A stretch of 64,000 nt of DNA from Nakamurella sp. PAMC28650 (GTDB lineage Bacteria; Actinomycetota; Actinomycetes; Mycobacteriales; Nakamurellaceae): positions 4,545,001 to 4,609,000 of the forward strand of contig NZ_CP060298.1 in assembly GCF_014303395.1 (NCBI RefSeq), written 5' to 3'. Below, in pieces: positions 7,713 to 19,079 of this stretch (position 1 is its first letter; the number at the start of each line of letters is the position of its first letter). The notes beneath the pieces are model-generated. The model saw nothing but the letters and a program-made list of their open reading frames with translations. It did not search any database and was not told where the DNA came from. The position numbers and the translations under genes are program-made.

Positions 7713-9029
7713 TCAGCCGGCCGCCAACTCGGCCAGGATCCTGGCGGCCCGCTCCGCCACGTCGGCCCTGGCGGCCGCCTCGTCGATGGTGGTCACCCGG
7801 CGACCCGCGACCACCCGGCGACCCGCGACGAATACGTCGGTGACGTCGGTCCCCCGGGCGGCGTACGCCAGGAACGAGCCCGGATCGGTGAACGGCGACG
7901 CCGTCGTGCCGGTGACGTCCAGCAGCACGAGGTCGGCCGGCTCCCCGACCGCCAGCACACCCGACAGCCCCGGTTCGACGGCCGGCGCTCCTCCCGCGGT
8001 GGCCATCCGGAACAGGTCGGCGCCGGAGATGACGGACGGGTCGACCGCCAGACCCCGTTGGGCCAGCACCCCGGTCTTGATCTCCTCGAACATGTCGAGC
8101 GTGTTGTTCGACGCCACCGAGTCCGTCCCCAGCCCGAGCCGCACGCCCGCCGACAGGTATCTGCCCACCGGGGCGATCCCCGCGCCGAGCTTGAGGTTCG
8201 ACACCGGATTGTGGGACACCGTGACGCCCGGCCGGCCGAGCAGTTCGAAGTCACCCGCCCGTGGGTGAACCGCATGCGCGACGTGGACCCGCCCGTCGAG
8301 CAGGCCCAGATCGGCGACCTGACGGATCGGGGTGACGCCGAACTGCCGGAGAGAATCGTCGACCTCGCGCGCGGTCTCCGAGAGGTGGATGTGCACCCCG
8401 ATGCCGTTGACCCGGCTGCGCTGCGCGACTTCCGCGACCATCTCCGGCGGGCAGGTGTATGGCGCGTGCAGCCCGTAGGCCAGGCCGATCAGTGGGTCGC
8501 CGGCGAATTCGGCCGACAGGGCCGCGGTCCTCTCCAGGATGTCGGACCCCGGCGTCGGATCGGCCATCGGGAAGGCCACCGAGTCGTATCCGAAGACGGC
8601 CGGAGCCGCCGAGACCCGCATCCCGGCTTCGGACACCGCCGCGAGGAGAGTGCTGTCCCACTGGAACATGTCGATGAAGGCGACCGTCCCGTTGCGGAGC
8701 ATCTCGGCCAGTGCCAGACGGAGACCCGCCTGGATGTCCGCCGCGGTCAACCGCAATTCGAAGGCGCGCACATGGGTCAGCCAGGTGTGCAGCGGGACAT
8801 CGTCGGAATAGCCCCGCAACAGTGTCATCGCCGAGTGGGTGTGCGCATTGACCAGACCCGGTATGGCGAGCCGGCCGGCGCCGTCGATGTCGCCGGCGCC
8901 GAGCGGACCCCGCACCGGACCGAGGTAGGTGATCCGCCCCGAGTCGGTGGACACGGCCAGCTCCGCCTCGCGGAGCACCTGCCCGGCTTCTGGCACCACC
9001 GTCAGGGGCGCGATCCGAATTTCAGTCAT
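7713..9029 (-). CDS. Amidohydrolase, MTA/SAH (5'-deoxyadenosine-type) deaminase family
   Basis: A 438-residue amidohydrolase of the MTA/SAH deaminase group, which deaminates 5'-methylthioadenosine, S-adenosylhomocysteine or related nucleosides. Metal and catalytic residues are visible: HTHSAMTLLRGYSDD, LHAPYTCPPE, HIHLSET, HAVHP, and GLGTDSVASNN. ATG at 9029 follows the stop of the upstream L,D-transpeptidase gene by 17 bases with AGAAGG before it, so the two are probably co-transcribed. It is a distant relative of the deaminase at 3188. The exact substrate cannot be fixed from sequence. Confidence 0.8.
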   Translation of the reverse strand: MTEIRIAPLTVVPEAGQVLREAELAVSTDSGRITYLGPVRGPLGAGDIDGAGRLAIPGLVNAHTHSAMTLLRGYSDDVPLHTWLTHVRAFELRLTAADIQAGLRLALAEMLRNGTVAFIDMFQWDSTLLAAVSEAGMRVSAAPAVFGYDSVAFPMADPTPGSDILERTAALSAEFAGDPLIGLAYGLHAPYTCPPEMVAEVAQRSRVNGIGVHIHLSETAREVDDSLRQFGVTPIRQVADLGLLDGRVHVAHAVHPRAGDFELLGRPGVTVSHNPVSNLKLGAGIAPVGRYLSAGVRLGLGTDSVASNNTLDMFEEIKTGVLAQRGLAVDPSVISGADLFRMATAGGAPAVEPGLSGVLAVGEPADLVLLDVTGTTASPFTDPGSFLAYAARGTDVTDVFVAGRRVVAGRRVTTIDEAAARADVAERAARILAELAAG

Positions 9030-9046
9030 GGGGTGTTCGTGGCCTT

Positions 9047-10384
9047 CTAGAGTGCGGACAGCTTGAGCCACTTGTCCCAGGGGATGGTCCAGTCGAACAG
9101 GTCGCCGTCGGCGGCCGACAGCTGCACACTGGTGCCCGTCACCTCCACCGGATCGCCGACCAGCGCCGACCTGAAGTAGGCCTTGGCGTTGACCGCCGAC
9201 AGATTGATGCAGCCGTGGCTGACGTTCACGACGCCCTGATCGCCGACGGTGCCCTGGTTCTGGTGGATGAACTCGCCGTTGTCGCTGATCCGGACGTCCC
9301 AGTATTCGGTGACATTGACGTATCCGTAGGCCGGGTTGCTCATCTTGTGCACCGGCAGCATCTCGTTGATCACGTGGATTCCCGACCTCGTCACCCGGTT
9401 GGGGTCACCGATGTCGTCACCGGAACCATAGGAGGCGGGGTATTCCGCGACCGTTCTGGCGTTCTGCTCCACCACGATCTTGAAGCTCCTCGCGTCCGCG
9501 TAGACGACCTGGTTTCGTCCGATGCTGAAATCGCTGGTGACGTCGTCGGCGCCGTACTCTCCGGGGCCGAACTTCAGACCGTAGACGTTCGCGGCCACGT
9601 GGACCTTGGTGTTCGCCGGCCAGTAACCCTTCGGCCGCCAGTCCAGTGCCCACAGTCCGTCATCGTGCTGGATCCAGGCCCAGGCGCCCGGGACGGCCGG
9701 AGTGGTGGTGATGGTGACGTTGCGTTCGATCGAGGCGCGGTCAGCGGGTTCCACGCCGAATCTGACGATGACCGGAGCCGCGACCCCGACGATGTCGCCA
9801 TCACCCGGCGAGACGTTGACCTGCACTCTGGTATCCGGGCTGACCGTGTTGAACGAACCCTTGATCGCCACCGTCTTGCCGTCGGTGCCGACCGCGGAAC
9901 CGGTTGCCGTGTAGGTCTTCCCGTATCCGAGGACCTCACCGAGCGTCCAGGACGAACCGTCCTTGGCCAGCGCGCCCTTGACGACCTTGCCGTCAGGATT
10001 CGTCAGGGTGAACCTGGTGATGCGGCCCAACGCGACGGAGACGACCACGGACTGGGCCGGCGACATGTCCGTCGTGCCGAAGGCCGGCGACGCACGGACC
10101 TTCGCCACCGCCGGGAGCGCCGGGTTCGGCGCCGGGCCGACCGGGAGCGTGCCCGACGAGGGGGAGATCGAGGCGGAGGGGGCCGTCCCCGCACCCGGCC
10201 CGGCAACTCCCACCGGACCAACGGTGGAGGGGGCGCCCGAGGCGGCCTGGTGCGGCGCGCTCGAGGAGGGGACGGGGGGCGGAATGGAGCCGGTGGACGC
10301 ACTCTGGGCGGAGGTGCACCCCGCCAGGAGCAGCATCAGTCCCACGACAGCGGTGACGGGCGTCAGACGACGACCTGAACCCAT
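9047..10384 (-). CDS. L,D-transpeptidase lipoprotein (Ig-like + YkuD domains)
   Basis: A 445-residue secreted enzyme that makes 3-3 cross-links in peptidoglycan. The N-terminus has a hydrophobic segment ending in LLLAGC, a lipobox, so the mature protein should be membrane-anchored. A Pro/Ser-rich linker follows, then two Ig-like domains (residues about 85-290) and a YkuD catalytic domain near 290-420. The catalytic motif HGCINLS is near residue 390, with the conserved H-x-I-N-E about 45 residues earlier. Overall layout is that of mycobacterial LdtMt2. ATG 10384 fits the signal peptide; a GTG at 10402 is possible. Confidence 0.9.
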   Translation of the reverse strand: MGSGRRLTPVTAVVGLMLLLAGCTSAQSASTGSIPPPVPSSSAPHQAASGAPSTVGPVGVAGPGAGTAPSASISPSSGTLPVGPAPNPALPAVAKVRASPAFGTTDMSPAQSVVVSVALGRITRFTLTNPDGKVVKGALAKDGSSWTLGEVLGYGKTYTATGSAVGTDGKTVAIKGSFNTVSPDTRVQVNVSPGDGDIVGVAAPVIVRFGVEPADRASIERNVTITTTPAVPGAWAWIQHDDGLWALDWRPKGYWPANTKVHVAANVYGLKFGPGEYGADDVTSDFSIGRNQVVYADARSFKIVVEQNARTVAEYPASYGSGDDIGDPNRVTRSGIHVINEMLPVHKMSNPAYGYVNVTEYWDVRISDNGEFIHQNQGTVGDQGVVNVSHGCINLSAVNAKAYFRSALVGDPVEVTGTSVQLSAADGDLFDWTIPWDKWLKLSAL

Positions 10385-10558
10385 CAGAAGATCCCGCCTC
10401 ACCGATCAACGAACCCCGGCGGGACCGAATCAGCCCTGCCCCTTTCACCGGCAACCGCCGATGGTGAGTGAGAATACCGTCCCGGCCCGACGGGCCTGAG
10501 GTTGTGCTCCGCACGGGGCCGATGAAGCACCGGCTCAGCGGGCCGGTGGTACCCCGGC

Positions 10559-10780
10559 TCAGCGGAAGAGTCGCCGGATGATCAGGATCCCGACGAGGGC
10601 TCCGGCACCGATCAGCGCATACCTGATCCTGGGCTCGTCCAGCTTCGCCCGGAGGGTCTGCTTGCCCTGTTCGACGATCCGCTTGGGGTTGGCCCTGGTG
10701 GTCAGTTCGTCGACGGTGACTGCCAGCGCATCTCGGGCGCGCTCGATTTCCGCCTGGATGGTGTCCGCGTCGCGGGCCAC
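10559..10780 (-). CDS. DUF3618 domain protein
   Basis: A 73-residue protein beginning VARDADTIQAEIERAR, the opening of the DUF3618 family. A helical N-terminal part with heptad-like spacing is followed by a single membrane helix (YALIGAGALVGILII) and a basic tail RRLFR. GTG at 10780 has AGGAGG four bases upstream. It is divergently transcribed from bcp with about 60 bases between, an arrangement I recall from mycobacteria. Function is unknown. Confidence 0.85.
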   Translation of the reverse strand: MARDADTIQAEIERARDALAVTVDELTTRANPKRIVEQGKQTLRAKLDEPRIRYALIGAGALVGILIIRRLFR

Positions 10781-10841
10781 TTGGCCTCCTGTGAGTACAG
10801 GGCCGCACCGGAGGCGGCCCACAGCTGATTACCCTAGCGCC

Positions 10842-11318
10842 ATGACCACCAAACTCCCCGACGTGGGCGACGCAGCACCCGACTTCACCCTTTCCGACGC
10901 GGCCGGGGCGAAGGTGAGCCTGGCCGACTTCACCGGTCAGAACGTCATCCTGTATTTCTACCCGGCGGCGATGACGCCCGGCTGCACCACCGAGGCGTGC
11001 GACTTCAGCGCTGCCAAACCGGAGCTGGACACGGCGGGCTACATCGTCCTCGGGGTGTCCCCGGACGCGCCCAGCAAACTGGCGGCCTTCACCGAGAAGA
11101 GCGGTCTGGACGTCGTGCTGCTCAGCGATCCGGAGCGTGAGGTGCTCACCGCCTACGGCGCCTACGGTGAGAAGCAGAACTACGGCCGCACCGTGATGGG
11201 CGTCATCCGCTCGACCTTCGTCATCGGTCCGGACGGCCGGATCACGAAGGCGTGGCGCAACGTCAAGGCGACCGGCCACGTGGCGCGGGTCCTGAAGGAG
11301 ATCGGTCTCGCCGGCTGA
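10842..11318 (+). CDS. bcp: Thioredoxin-dependent peroxiredoxin Bcp
   Basis: A 158-residue one- or two-Cys peroxiredoxin of the BCP/PrxQ class that reduces hydroperoxides using thioredoxin. The peroxidatic Cys sits in the TPGCTTEAC motif near residue 46, and the second Cys five residues later is the usual PrxQ resolving Cys. FYPAAMTPGC and the later RSTFVIGPDG are typical. ATG 10842 opens MTTKLPDVGDAAPDF, the normal family start. Confidence 0.95.
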   Translation: MTTKLPDVGDAAPDFTLSDAAGAKVSLADFTGQNVILYFYPAAMTPGCTTEACDFSAAKPELDTAGYIVLGVSPDAPSKLAAFTEKSGLDVVLLSDPEREVLTAYGAYGEKQNYGRTVMGVIRSTFVIGPDGRITKAWRNVKATGHVARVLKEIGLAG

Positions 11319-11411
11319 GTCCGGGCCGGAGCCGACCGCCGACCGCCGACCGGCGACCGGCGACCGAACACGTGACGGCAGGTACGATGACGCACGCTGC
11401 GAAAGTGGCGT

Positions 11412-11485
11412 GGGGCCGTAGCCCAATTGGCAGAGGCACACGGTTTAGGTCCGTGCCAGTGAGGGTTCGACTCCCTTCGGCCCCA
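11412..11485 (+). tRNA. tRNA with TAG anticodon (Leu), class I body
   Basis: Acceptor GGGGCCG pairs with CGGCCCC; anticodon stem CACGG/CCGTG holds loop TTTAGGT, giving anticodon TAG (reads CUA). T-arm GAGGG-TTCGACT-CCCTT, discriminator A. The 3' end reads ACCG, so CCA is not encoded. The variable region has only five bases (CCAGT), whereas bacterial Leu tRNAs normally have a long class II variable arm. By anticodon it would be called tRNA-Leu, but its identity deserves a check. Confidence 0.8.
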
Positions 11486-11563
11486 CCGGGTTTCGCCGGG
11501 TTCGCCGGGTCCGGACGAAATGCGCCAGCATTCCGACGCGATCGTCGGCGCCCGCGCAAGGCG

Positions 11564-12538
11564 TCAGAACAATGGTTCGCCGATCGGCATCGGCGGCGGT
11601 CCGTCGAACAATGCACTGACCGATTCACCGTTGTGGATCCGGCGCATCGCTTCAGCCAGGGCCGGGGCGATCGACAGCACCGTCAGCTTCGGGGTCCGCT
11701 CGTCGTTGCGGATCGGAACCGTGTTGGTGCAGACGATCTCGAGCACGTCGGGCTGATCGCCGATCCGCTTGAGGGCCCCGGCCGCGAACAATCCGTGGGT
11801 GCAGGCCACCCGGATCGATCGGCATTTCAGCTCGCGCAGTCGGTCGAGCAATTCCAGGATGGTGCTGCCCTTGGCGATCTCGTCGTCGAGCACGATCACG
11901 TCGCGCCCGGTGATGTCACCGATCACCGCGCTGATGCTGACCCGATCGTCGGCGAAACGCTGCTTGGCGCCGGCCGCCACCGGCACCCCGAGCAGGCGGG
12001 CGAAGGCCGCGGCCTCCTTCGCATTGCCGAGATCGGGGGACACGACGGTGGTATTGGTCAGGTCGTACTCGCGGAAGTGGCCGGCCAGCTCCCGCAGCGC
12101 GTGCAGGTGATCGACCGGAACACTGAAGAATCCGTGCACCTGCGGCGAGTGCAGGGTCATGGCCAACACTCTGGAGGCGCCCGCCGTGACCAGCAGATCG
12201 GCGACCAGTCGGCCCCCGATGGAGATGCGCGGAGCCTCCTTCTTGTCCGAGCGCGCATACGCGTAGTGCGGCATCACGACCGTGGTCCGGGCGGCCGAGG
12301 CCCCGCGGGCGGCATCCAGCATGAGCAGCAACTCCACCAGATGTTCCTGCACCGGGGTCACCAGGGGCTGGATCAGGAAGACGTCGCGCTCGCGGCAGTT
12401 GGCCTGCAACTGGACCTCGAGGCAGTCGTTGGCGAACCGCTGCACCCGGGTGGGCAGGAGAGGCACCTCGAGCTGCGCGCACACCTCCGACGCCAACTCG
12501 GGATGTGCGCTACCGCTGAACACCGCGATATCTCGCAA
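11564..12538 (-). CDS. Ribose-phosphate pyrophosphokinase-like protein (variant PRPP synthetase)
   Basis: A 324-residue phosphoribosyltransferase-fold protein. It opens MRDIAVFSGSAHPELA and carries the PRPP-synthetase features PHYAYARSDKKEAPRI, TLHSPQVHGFF, VVSPDLGN and the KQR motif. The PRPP loop reads VLDDEIAKGST instead of the usual VDDIIDTAGT, and the flexible region is altered, so it belongs to a divergent branch of the family. Canonical members make PRPP from ribose 5-phosphate and ATP. TTG at 12538 is preferred: GAGGGG lies six bases upstream and the residual N-terminus matches the family. It probably coexists with a standard Prs elsewhere. Confidence 0.8.
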   Translation of the reverse strand: MRDIAVFSGSAHPELASEVCAQLEVPLLPTRVQRFANDCLEVQLQANCRERDVFLIQPLVTPVQEHLVELLLMLDAARGASAARTTVVMPHYAYARSDKKEAPRISIGGRLVADLLVTAGASRVLAMTLHSPQVHGFFSVPVDHLHALRELAGHFREYDLTNTTVVSPDLGNAKEAAAFARLLGVPVAAGAKQRFADDRVSISAVIGDITGRDVIVLDDEIAKGSTILELLDRLRELKCRSIRVACTHGLFAAGALKRIGDQPDVLEIVCTNTVPIRNDERTPKLTVLSIAPALAEAMRRIHNGESVSALFDGPPPMPIGEPLF

Positions 12539-12677
12539 AACCAGCCCCTCTGCGTCGGTCGGTGACAAACTCAGCCTACCGACCCCCTTCGGGCCGGCGC
12601 ACGCGCCTCCCGCCGAAGCGGCCGACGGGTGCAACAATTGCCCGGACCTGACTCCTAGCAGGTGGAAAGAGGCCCCG

Positions 12678-13601
12678 ATGACGGAGCAGACGCCCGAAGA
12701 TCGCCGCGACGGTCCGGCCTCCGGAGGCTCGTGGGGGGACCACAGTTCCGATGCCACCCAGGTGGTGCGTCCGCCGGCCGGAGGGTACGACCAGCCGGCC
12801 GCCGTGGCTGCCGCGCCGCACGCTCCTCCACCCCAATCTGCCGCGTCCCACTACCCGACGCCCGTGCGCGACGAATCGGCCGCCCCGTTCGCGGCGCCGA
12901 TGCCGACGGTCGGAAACCCTCCGGTCGGGGCGCCGATCAGCGGATCCGACGCTTCCACGACGGCCGAGGCCGGGGGCTGGTCGCCCACCGCCTATGCGGG
13001 CCAGCCGTCCTACGGCTCCCAGCCGGCGATGACGTCGGTCTACCCACCGTCCACCCCCGGGTACGCACCAGCCGGGTATCCCGCGGCCTATGCGCCGCCC
13101 GCGGCCGTGCCGCCGCCCTCCTCCACCGTCCTGGTCCTCACCACCTCGTCCCGGGTCGGACCCGGTTTCCTGGCGGCTCTGATCGGTCTCCTGCTCTCGG
13201 CCGGCGGCGTCTACCTCGCCGCCAAGTTCGGAGTGGCAGCCGCCGAGGATTTCGGTCAGCAGAAGACGGTCATCAAGGACTCAGGCCTCGCGGCCCTCGG
13301 CGCCGTGCTGCTGCTGGGCGCCGTCGGCCTCAACGGCTGGTCACCGTGGGCCACCATCATTCCCGGGGTCGCACTGACCGTCATGGGCGGTTGGACGCTG
13401 TTCAGCACGTCCGGTGCCACCAGATTCGCCGATTGGACGAAATCGGTCTTCTCGGTCGGCCAGCTCTCCACCTGGAACATCGTCGGCTTCTCGCTCGTGC
13501 TCGGACTGGTCATGCTCGGGGCCAGTGTCGCGGCCACGATGGCCAGGGCTTCGGGCAAGAAGGATGGCCGGATCATCGGCGTTCGCCAGACCCAGATCTG
13601 A
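12678..13601 (+). CDS. Hypothetical membrane protein with Pro-rich N-terminus
   Basis: A 307-residue protein I do not recognise. The first 150 residues are disordered and rich in Pro, Ala and Tyr (repeats such as GYAPAGYPAAYAPP). Four hydrophobic segments follow: FLAALIGLLLSAGGVYLAA, a segment with GLAALGAVLLLGAVGL, ATIIPGVALTVMGGWTLF, and NIVGFSLVLGLVMLGASVA. The tail is short and basic. The layout suggests a membrane protein with a long cytosolic tail, common in actinobacteria. ATG 12678 follows a GGAAAGAGG-type site. It is convergent with rdgB. Confidence 0.7.
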   Translation: MTEQTPEDRRDGPASGGSWGDHSSDATQVVRPPAGGYDQPAAVAAAPHAPPPQSAASHYPTPVRDESAAPFAAPMPTVGNPPVGAPISGSDASTTAEAGGWSPTAYAGQPSYGSQPAMTSVYPPSTPGYAPAGYPAAYAPPAAVPPPSSTVLVLTTSSRVGPGFLAALIGLLLSAGGVYLAAKFGVAAAEDFGQQKTVIKDSGLAALGAVLLLGAVGLNGWSPWATIIPGVALTVMGGWTLFSTSGATRFADWTKSVFSVGQLSTWNIVGFSLVLGLVMLGASVAATMARASGKKDGRIIGVRQTQI

Positions 13602-13616
13602 CAGGCCGGGCCCAGA

Positions 13617-14231
13617 TCAGGCCAGGCCGAGAGCGACCTTCAGTTCCGGCAGCATCGAGACGATGGCGCGACCGCGGTGCGAGAGCCTGTCCTTCTCTGC
13701 CGGAGCGAGCTGTGCCGAGGTCCGCCCGTCGCCGGCCTCGTCGCTCTCGACCGGGACGAACAGGGGATCGTAACCGAAACCGTTGCCGCCGTTGGACTCC
13801 CGGACGATACGACCACGCCAGTCCCCCCGCCTGACGATCGGCTCTGCGCCCGGGACCGCGAGGGCCAGTGCACAGACGAAGTCGGCTCCCCGCCGGTCGT
13901 CGGGGACGTCCCCGAGCTGCGCCAGCAGCAGCGCGTTGTTGGCCGGATCGTCGCCGTGCCGGCCGGCCCAGCGTGCGGACAGCACCCCCGGCATCCCGTT
14001 CAACGCATCCACGCTCAGACCGGAGTCATCGGCGAGGGAGATCTCGCCGGTCGCCGCGGCCGCCTGCACCGCTTTGGCCACCGCGTTCTCCTCGAACGTC
14101 GCACCGGTCTCCGGTTCCTCCGGGAACTCGGCCACGTCACCGAGCCCGAGCACCGTGACCTGCTCACCCAGGATGCGCTGCAGCTCACCGAGCTTCTTCG
14201 CGTTGCGGGTCGCCAACAGCACCCTGGTCAC
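13617..14231 (-). CDS. rdgB: XTP/dITP diphosphatase (RdgB/HAM1 family)
   Basis: A 204-residue house-cleaning enzyme that hydrolyses dITP, XTP and ITP. The signature [13 protein letters not shown] opens the protein, followed by [12 protein letters not shown] and [15 protein letters not shown], then [12 protein letters not shown]. All are characteristic of the family. GTG at 14231 overlaps the rph stop codon by four bases (GTGA), which points to translational coupling. The rph-rdgB pair is common in actinobacteria. Confidence 0.95.
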   Translation of the reverse strand: MTRVLLATRNAKKLGELQRILGEQVTVLGLGDVAEFPEEPETGATFEENAVAKAVQAAAATGEISLADDSGLSVDALNGMPGVLSARWAGRHGDDPANNALLLAQLGDVPDDRRGADFVCALALAVPGAEPIVRRGDWRGRIVRESNGGNGFGYDPLFVPVESDEAGDGRTSAQLAPAEKDRLSHRGRAIVSMLPELKVALGLA

Positions 14232-14980
14232 AGCTTCGCCTCGAGCGTCTTCGGGTACGGCAGAGCCAGTGCGGCGCGCTGCAGGTCGGTCAGGGTCTTG
14301 ATACCTGCCAGCGCCGAGTCCAACATGGCGTCCAGCGTCGAACGGGAGTACGTCGCGCCCTCCGCGGTACCCTGGACCTCCACGAGCGTGCCCACGTCGG
14401 TGGCGACGATGTTCATGTCGACCTCGGCGCGGGAGTCCTCCTCGTACGGGAGGTCGAGGCGGACGCGACCGCCGACCACCCCCACCGAGACGGCGGCGAT
14501 CTGGCACGAGAGCGGTTGCGGGTCCGAGAGTGCGCCGGCCGCCCGCAGGTACGTCACCGCATCGGCCAGCGCCACGTAGGCGCCGGTGATCGCCGCCGTC
14601 CTGGTGCCGCCATCGGCCTGCAGGACGTCGCAATCCACGGCGATGGTGTTCTCACCGAGGGCGGCGAGGTCCACGCAGGCGCGCAGCGACCGGCCGATCA
14701 GCCGGGAGATCTCGTGGGTGCGGCCACCGATCCGGCCCTTGACCGACTCCCGGTCGCTGCGTTCGTGGGTCGCCGAGGGCAGCATCGCATATTCGGCGGT
14801 CAGCCAGCCCAGGCCGGATCCCTTGCGCCAGCGGGGAACTCCGCGCGTCACCGACGCGGCGCAGAGCACCTTGGTCCCGCCGAACTCCACCAGCACCGAA
14901 CCGGCCGGGTGAGCCTGGAATCCCCGCGTGAAGGAGATCGGTCGTAGTTCGTCATCAGCTCGTCCATCAAGTCTTGCCAT
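14228..14980 (-). CDS. rph: Ribonuclease PH
   Basis: A 250-residue phosphorolytic 3'-5' exoribonuclease that trims tRNA 3' ends. Motifs include [17 protein letters not shown], the R-x2[15 protein letters not shown] segment, and [15 protein letters not shown], which binds phosphate. ATG at 14980 gives [14 protein letters not shown], the usual start. It overlaps rdgB downstream by four bases. A family-2 palindrome lies between its start and the upstream murI gene. Confidence 0.95.
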   Translation of the reverse strand: MARLDGRADDELRPISFTRGFQAHPAGSVLVEFGGTKVLCAASVTRGVPRWRKGSGLGWLTAEYAMLPSATHERSDRESVKGRIGGRTHEISRLIGRSLRACVDLAALGENTIAVDCDVLQADGGTRTAAITGAYVALADAVTYLRAAGALSDPQPLSCQIAAVSVGVVGGRVRLDLPYEEDSRAEVDMNIVATDVGTLVEVQGTAEGATYSRSTLDAMLDSALAGIKTLTDLQRAALALPYPKTLEAKL

Positions 14981-15022
14981 GCCCGCCAGCCTAATGGCGG
15001 TCCCGGCCGAGCCATGCGTAGC

Positions 15023-15062
15023 GTCCTGCACAGTGAGCGCGATAGCGAGCACTCTGCAGGAC
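15023..15062. repeat. 40-bp palindromic repeat, family 2, copy B
   Basis: A 40-base near-palindrome with arms GTCCTGCA and TGCAGGAC. Inner parts AGTG and CACT flank GAGCGC-GATA-GCGAGC. It lies 21 bases past the murI stop and about 40 bases before the rph start. Its sequence is almost the exact reverse complement of copy C at 38493. Confidence 0.75.
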
Positions 15063-15082
15063 GCAACGGACGGAACCGGGTG

Positions 15083-15910
<828 letters not shown>

Positions 15911-15916
15911 ACGGGA

Positions 15917-16606
15917 TCAGAATCCCTGGGAGAGGGCGGGTTTCGCGTCTTTCGTCCGGCGGGGCCGGTCAGCCCGGGCGACCAGGAAGGCCGCGAGCAC
16001 TCCGGCCAGCGCCCCGAACAGATGGCCCTGCCAGGACACCTGGACCACGCCGCCGATGTCGTGCCAGGCCACGGTGACGATCCCGGTCCAGAACAGACCG
16101 CCGTAGACCACCAGGAGGACGAGGCCGACGGCGATCTGGCCGAGGTGACGGGTGAAGACACCCCGGGTGACGAGGTAGGCGAGCCAGCCGAAGACGACGC
16201 CGGAGGCGCCGACCGTCACACTGTTGGAGCCGGCGACCAGCCAGACACCCAGGCCGGACAGGAGCCAGACCAGCACGGTCACGGCGACGAACTGCCGGAC
16301 GCTGCCCACCATGATCAGGAAGCCGAAGATCAGCAGCGGGACCAGGTTAGACAGCAGATGGCCCCACGACACGTGCAGCAACGGAGCAGTGAGCACGCCG
16401 ATCAGACCGTGCAGGGAACGGGGCACGATCCCGAAATCCTGGGTCAGCCGGTAGGACATCAGCGAGTTGACCACTTGGACCAACGTCAACAGGACGCCCA
16501 GGCTGCCGACCGTCATGAGGGCAGGCTTGACCTTGGCGGGCAACAGCGAGCGTTCCTTCCTGACCGGCGTGTTGGCTGCCGGAAAGGGGATCGATGGCAT
16601 CGTCAT
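15917..16606 (-). CDS. Rhomboid family intramembrane serine protease
   Basis: A 229-residue polytopic membrane protein. The catalytic serine motif GASGVVFG lies near residue 134, and the catalytic histidine is in WQGHLFGALAG near residue 195. The rhomboid H-x2-S-N pattern appears as HVSWGHLLSNLVPL near residue 98. About six membrane helices are visible. In mycobacteria an equivalent gene lies between cysM and murI, as here. Its substrates are unknown. Confidence 0.9.
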   Translation of the reverse strand: MTMPSIPFPAANTPVRKERSLLPAKVKPALMTVGSLGVLLTLVQVVNSLMSYRLTQDFGIVPRSLHGLIGVLTAPLLHVSWGHLLSNLVPLLIFGFLIMVGSVRQFVAVTVLVWLLSGLGVWLVAGSNSVTVGASGVVFGWLAYLVTRGVFTRHLGQIAVGLVLLVVYGGLFWTGIVTVAWHDIGGVVQVSWQGHLFGALAGVLAAFLVARADRPRRTKDAKPALSQGF

Positions 16607-16682
16607 GACTGCAGGCTACCCAGCTCAGATGTCAACCGGATCAGGGATCGCACTGATTTCCACCCGGACCTGGCAGTGGGCG

Positions 16683-17919
<1,237 letters not shown>

Positions 17920-18050
17920 GTTGCTTCTCCTGTGCTGCTCGTTCGCTTGTCTGTGGGGTCGAAACTTGGGGGTGGTTCCCGAATCGGGGCGCTCTGCCGG
18001 GGGCCTGTCGCTGCCGACCTGCGAGCACCTCAGTGTGCAACGTCCCTGGA

Positions 18051-18503
18051 CTACGAAATCATTTCCACCACTTCTTCGGAGACCTCACCGTCGATGATCC
18101 GGTACGACCGGAATTCCACCGCATCGGCCTCCCGGGTGGAGACCAGCACGTAGTGGGCCTGTGGTTCGCCGGCGTAGGCGATGTCGGTCCGGCTCGGGTA
18201 GGCCTCCGTCCCGGTGTGGGAGTGGTAGACCACCACGATCTCCTCGTCGCGTTCGTCCATCTCGCGGTACAGCCGCAGCTGTTCGCCGGAGTCGAACCGG
18301 TAGAAGGTGGGCGAACGCTCGGCATTGACCATCGGAACGACCCTGGTCGGGGTGTCCGTCCCGACCGGGCCCGCGATGATCCCGCAGGCTTCGTCCGGAT
18401 GGTCGGCTCTGGCGTGGGTGACGATGGCCTCGACCATGGAATTCGGGATGCGCAGCACGTCCGACAGCCTATCGACGTCCGGTGCGGCGACCCTTCCCGT
18501 CAC
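18051..18503 (-). CDS. mec: Mov34/MPN/PAD-1 (JAMM) metalloprotease, Mec-like
   Basis: A 150-residue zinc protease. The JAMM motif HSHTGTEAYPSRTD (HxH-x7-S-x2-D) is intact near residue 100, and the catalytic Glu is in DEACGIIAG near residue 39. In M. tuberculosis the homologue releases cysteine from the CysO-Cys adduct. Given the C-terminal extension on CysO here, it may also mature the carrier. GTG at 18503 is used; GTG at 18458 is an alternative with the more usual length. About 130 non-coding bases separate it from cysO. Confidence 0.9.
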   Translation of the reverse strand: MTGRVAAPDVDRLSDVLRIPNSMVEAIVTHARADHPDEACGIIAGPVGTDTPTRVVPMVNAERSPTFYRFDSGEQLRLYREMDERDEEIVVVYHSHTGTEAYPSRTDIAYAGEPQAHYVLVSTREADAVEFRSYRIIDGEVSEEVVEMIS

Positions 18504-18521
18504 CCCCGGCCCAGGTCGATC

Positions 18522-19079
18522 TCAGTCCAGCAGTGCCGTGACCAGCGAGTCCTGCACCGCCGAGAGCCAGCGATATGTGGCGAAGATCGCCATCTGCATT
18601 CCCTCCGGGTCGGCGTCGGCCGGCGGCTCGTAGTCGTCGTCCTTGATGTCCAGGCGCACGCCGAGCGCCAGCCGGACGTCGTTCAGCGTCGAGACCCAGG
18701 CCTGCGCAGTCTCGGCGTCCAGATGGACGGCGCCGCCGCCCCGGGGCAGCGAGTCCAGCAGCGTGACGGCGGAAGCGTCCTTCATCGCGATCAGATCGGG
18801 TTCGCGGAGCATCCGGATACCGGCGGCCAGTTCGGTGTCGCTGGCGTGGAAATCCGGCAGCAGCCTGGCCAGCGCGGGGTCGGTCGGCGGTGTGCCGGGG
18901 GCCAGCACCATTCCGGTCATCCGGGCGAGCGGATCGGCGGAGGACTCGGCCCGTCGACCGGCGAGCATCTGGCGGACCTGATCCACCAGATCGGAGATCA
19001 ACGTGGCCTCCTCCCGCTCGAAGACGGCGCTGTACCGACCGAACCTCCTTGCGAACAGGCGCATCTTGGAGCGGGTCAC
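18522..19079 (-). CDS. DUF2017 family protein
   Basis: A 185-residue soluble protein of the actinobacterial DUF2017 family, found next to clpS. It contains no recognised catalytic motif. A conserved helical C-terminal part ends in [21 protein letters not shown] at 19079 overlaps the clpS stop by four bases and gives coupling; ATG at 19064 is the other candidate. The link to ClpS suggests a role in proteolysis, but that is inference from neighbourhood. Confidence 0.85.
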   Translation of the reverse strand: MTRSKMRLFARRFGRYSAVFEREEATLISDLVDQVRQMLAGRRAESSADPLARMTGMVLAPGTPPTDPALARLLPDFHASDTELAAGIRMLREPDLIAMKDASAVTLLDSLPRGGGAVHLDAETAQAWVSTLNDVRLALGVRLDIKDDDYEPPADADPEGMQMAIFATYRWLSAVQDSLVTALLD

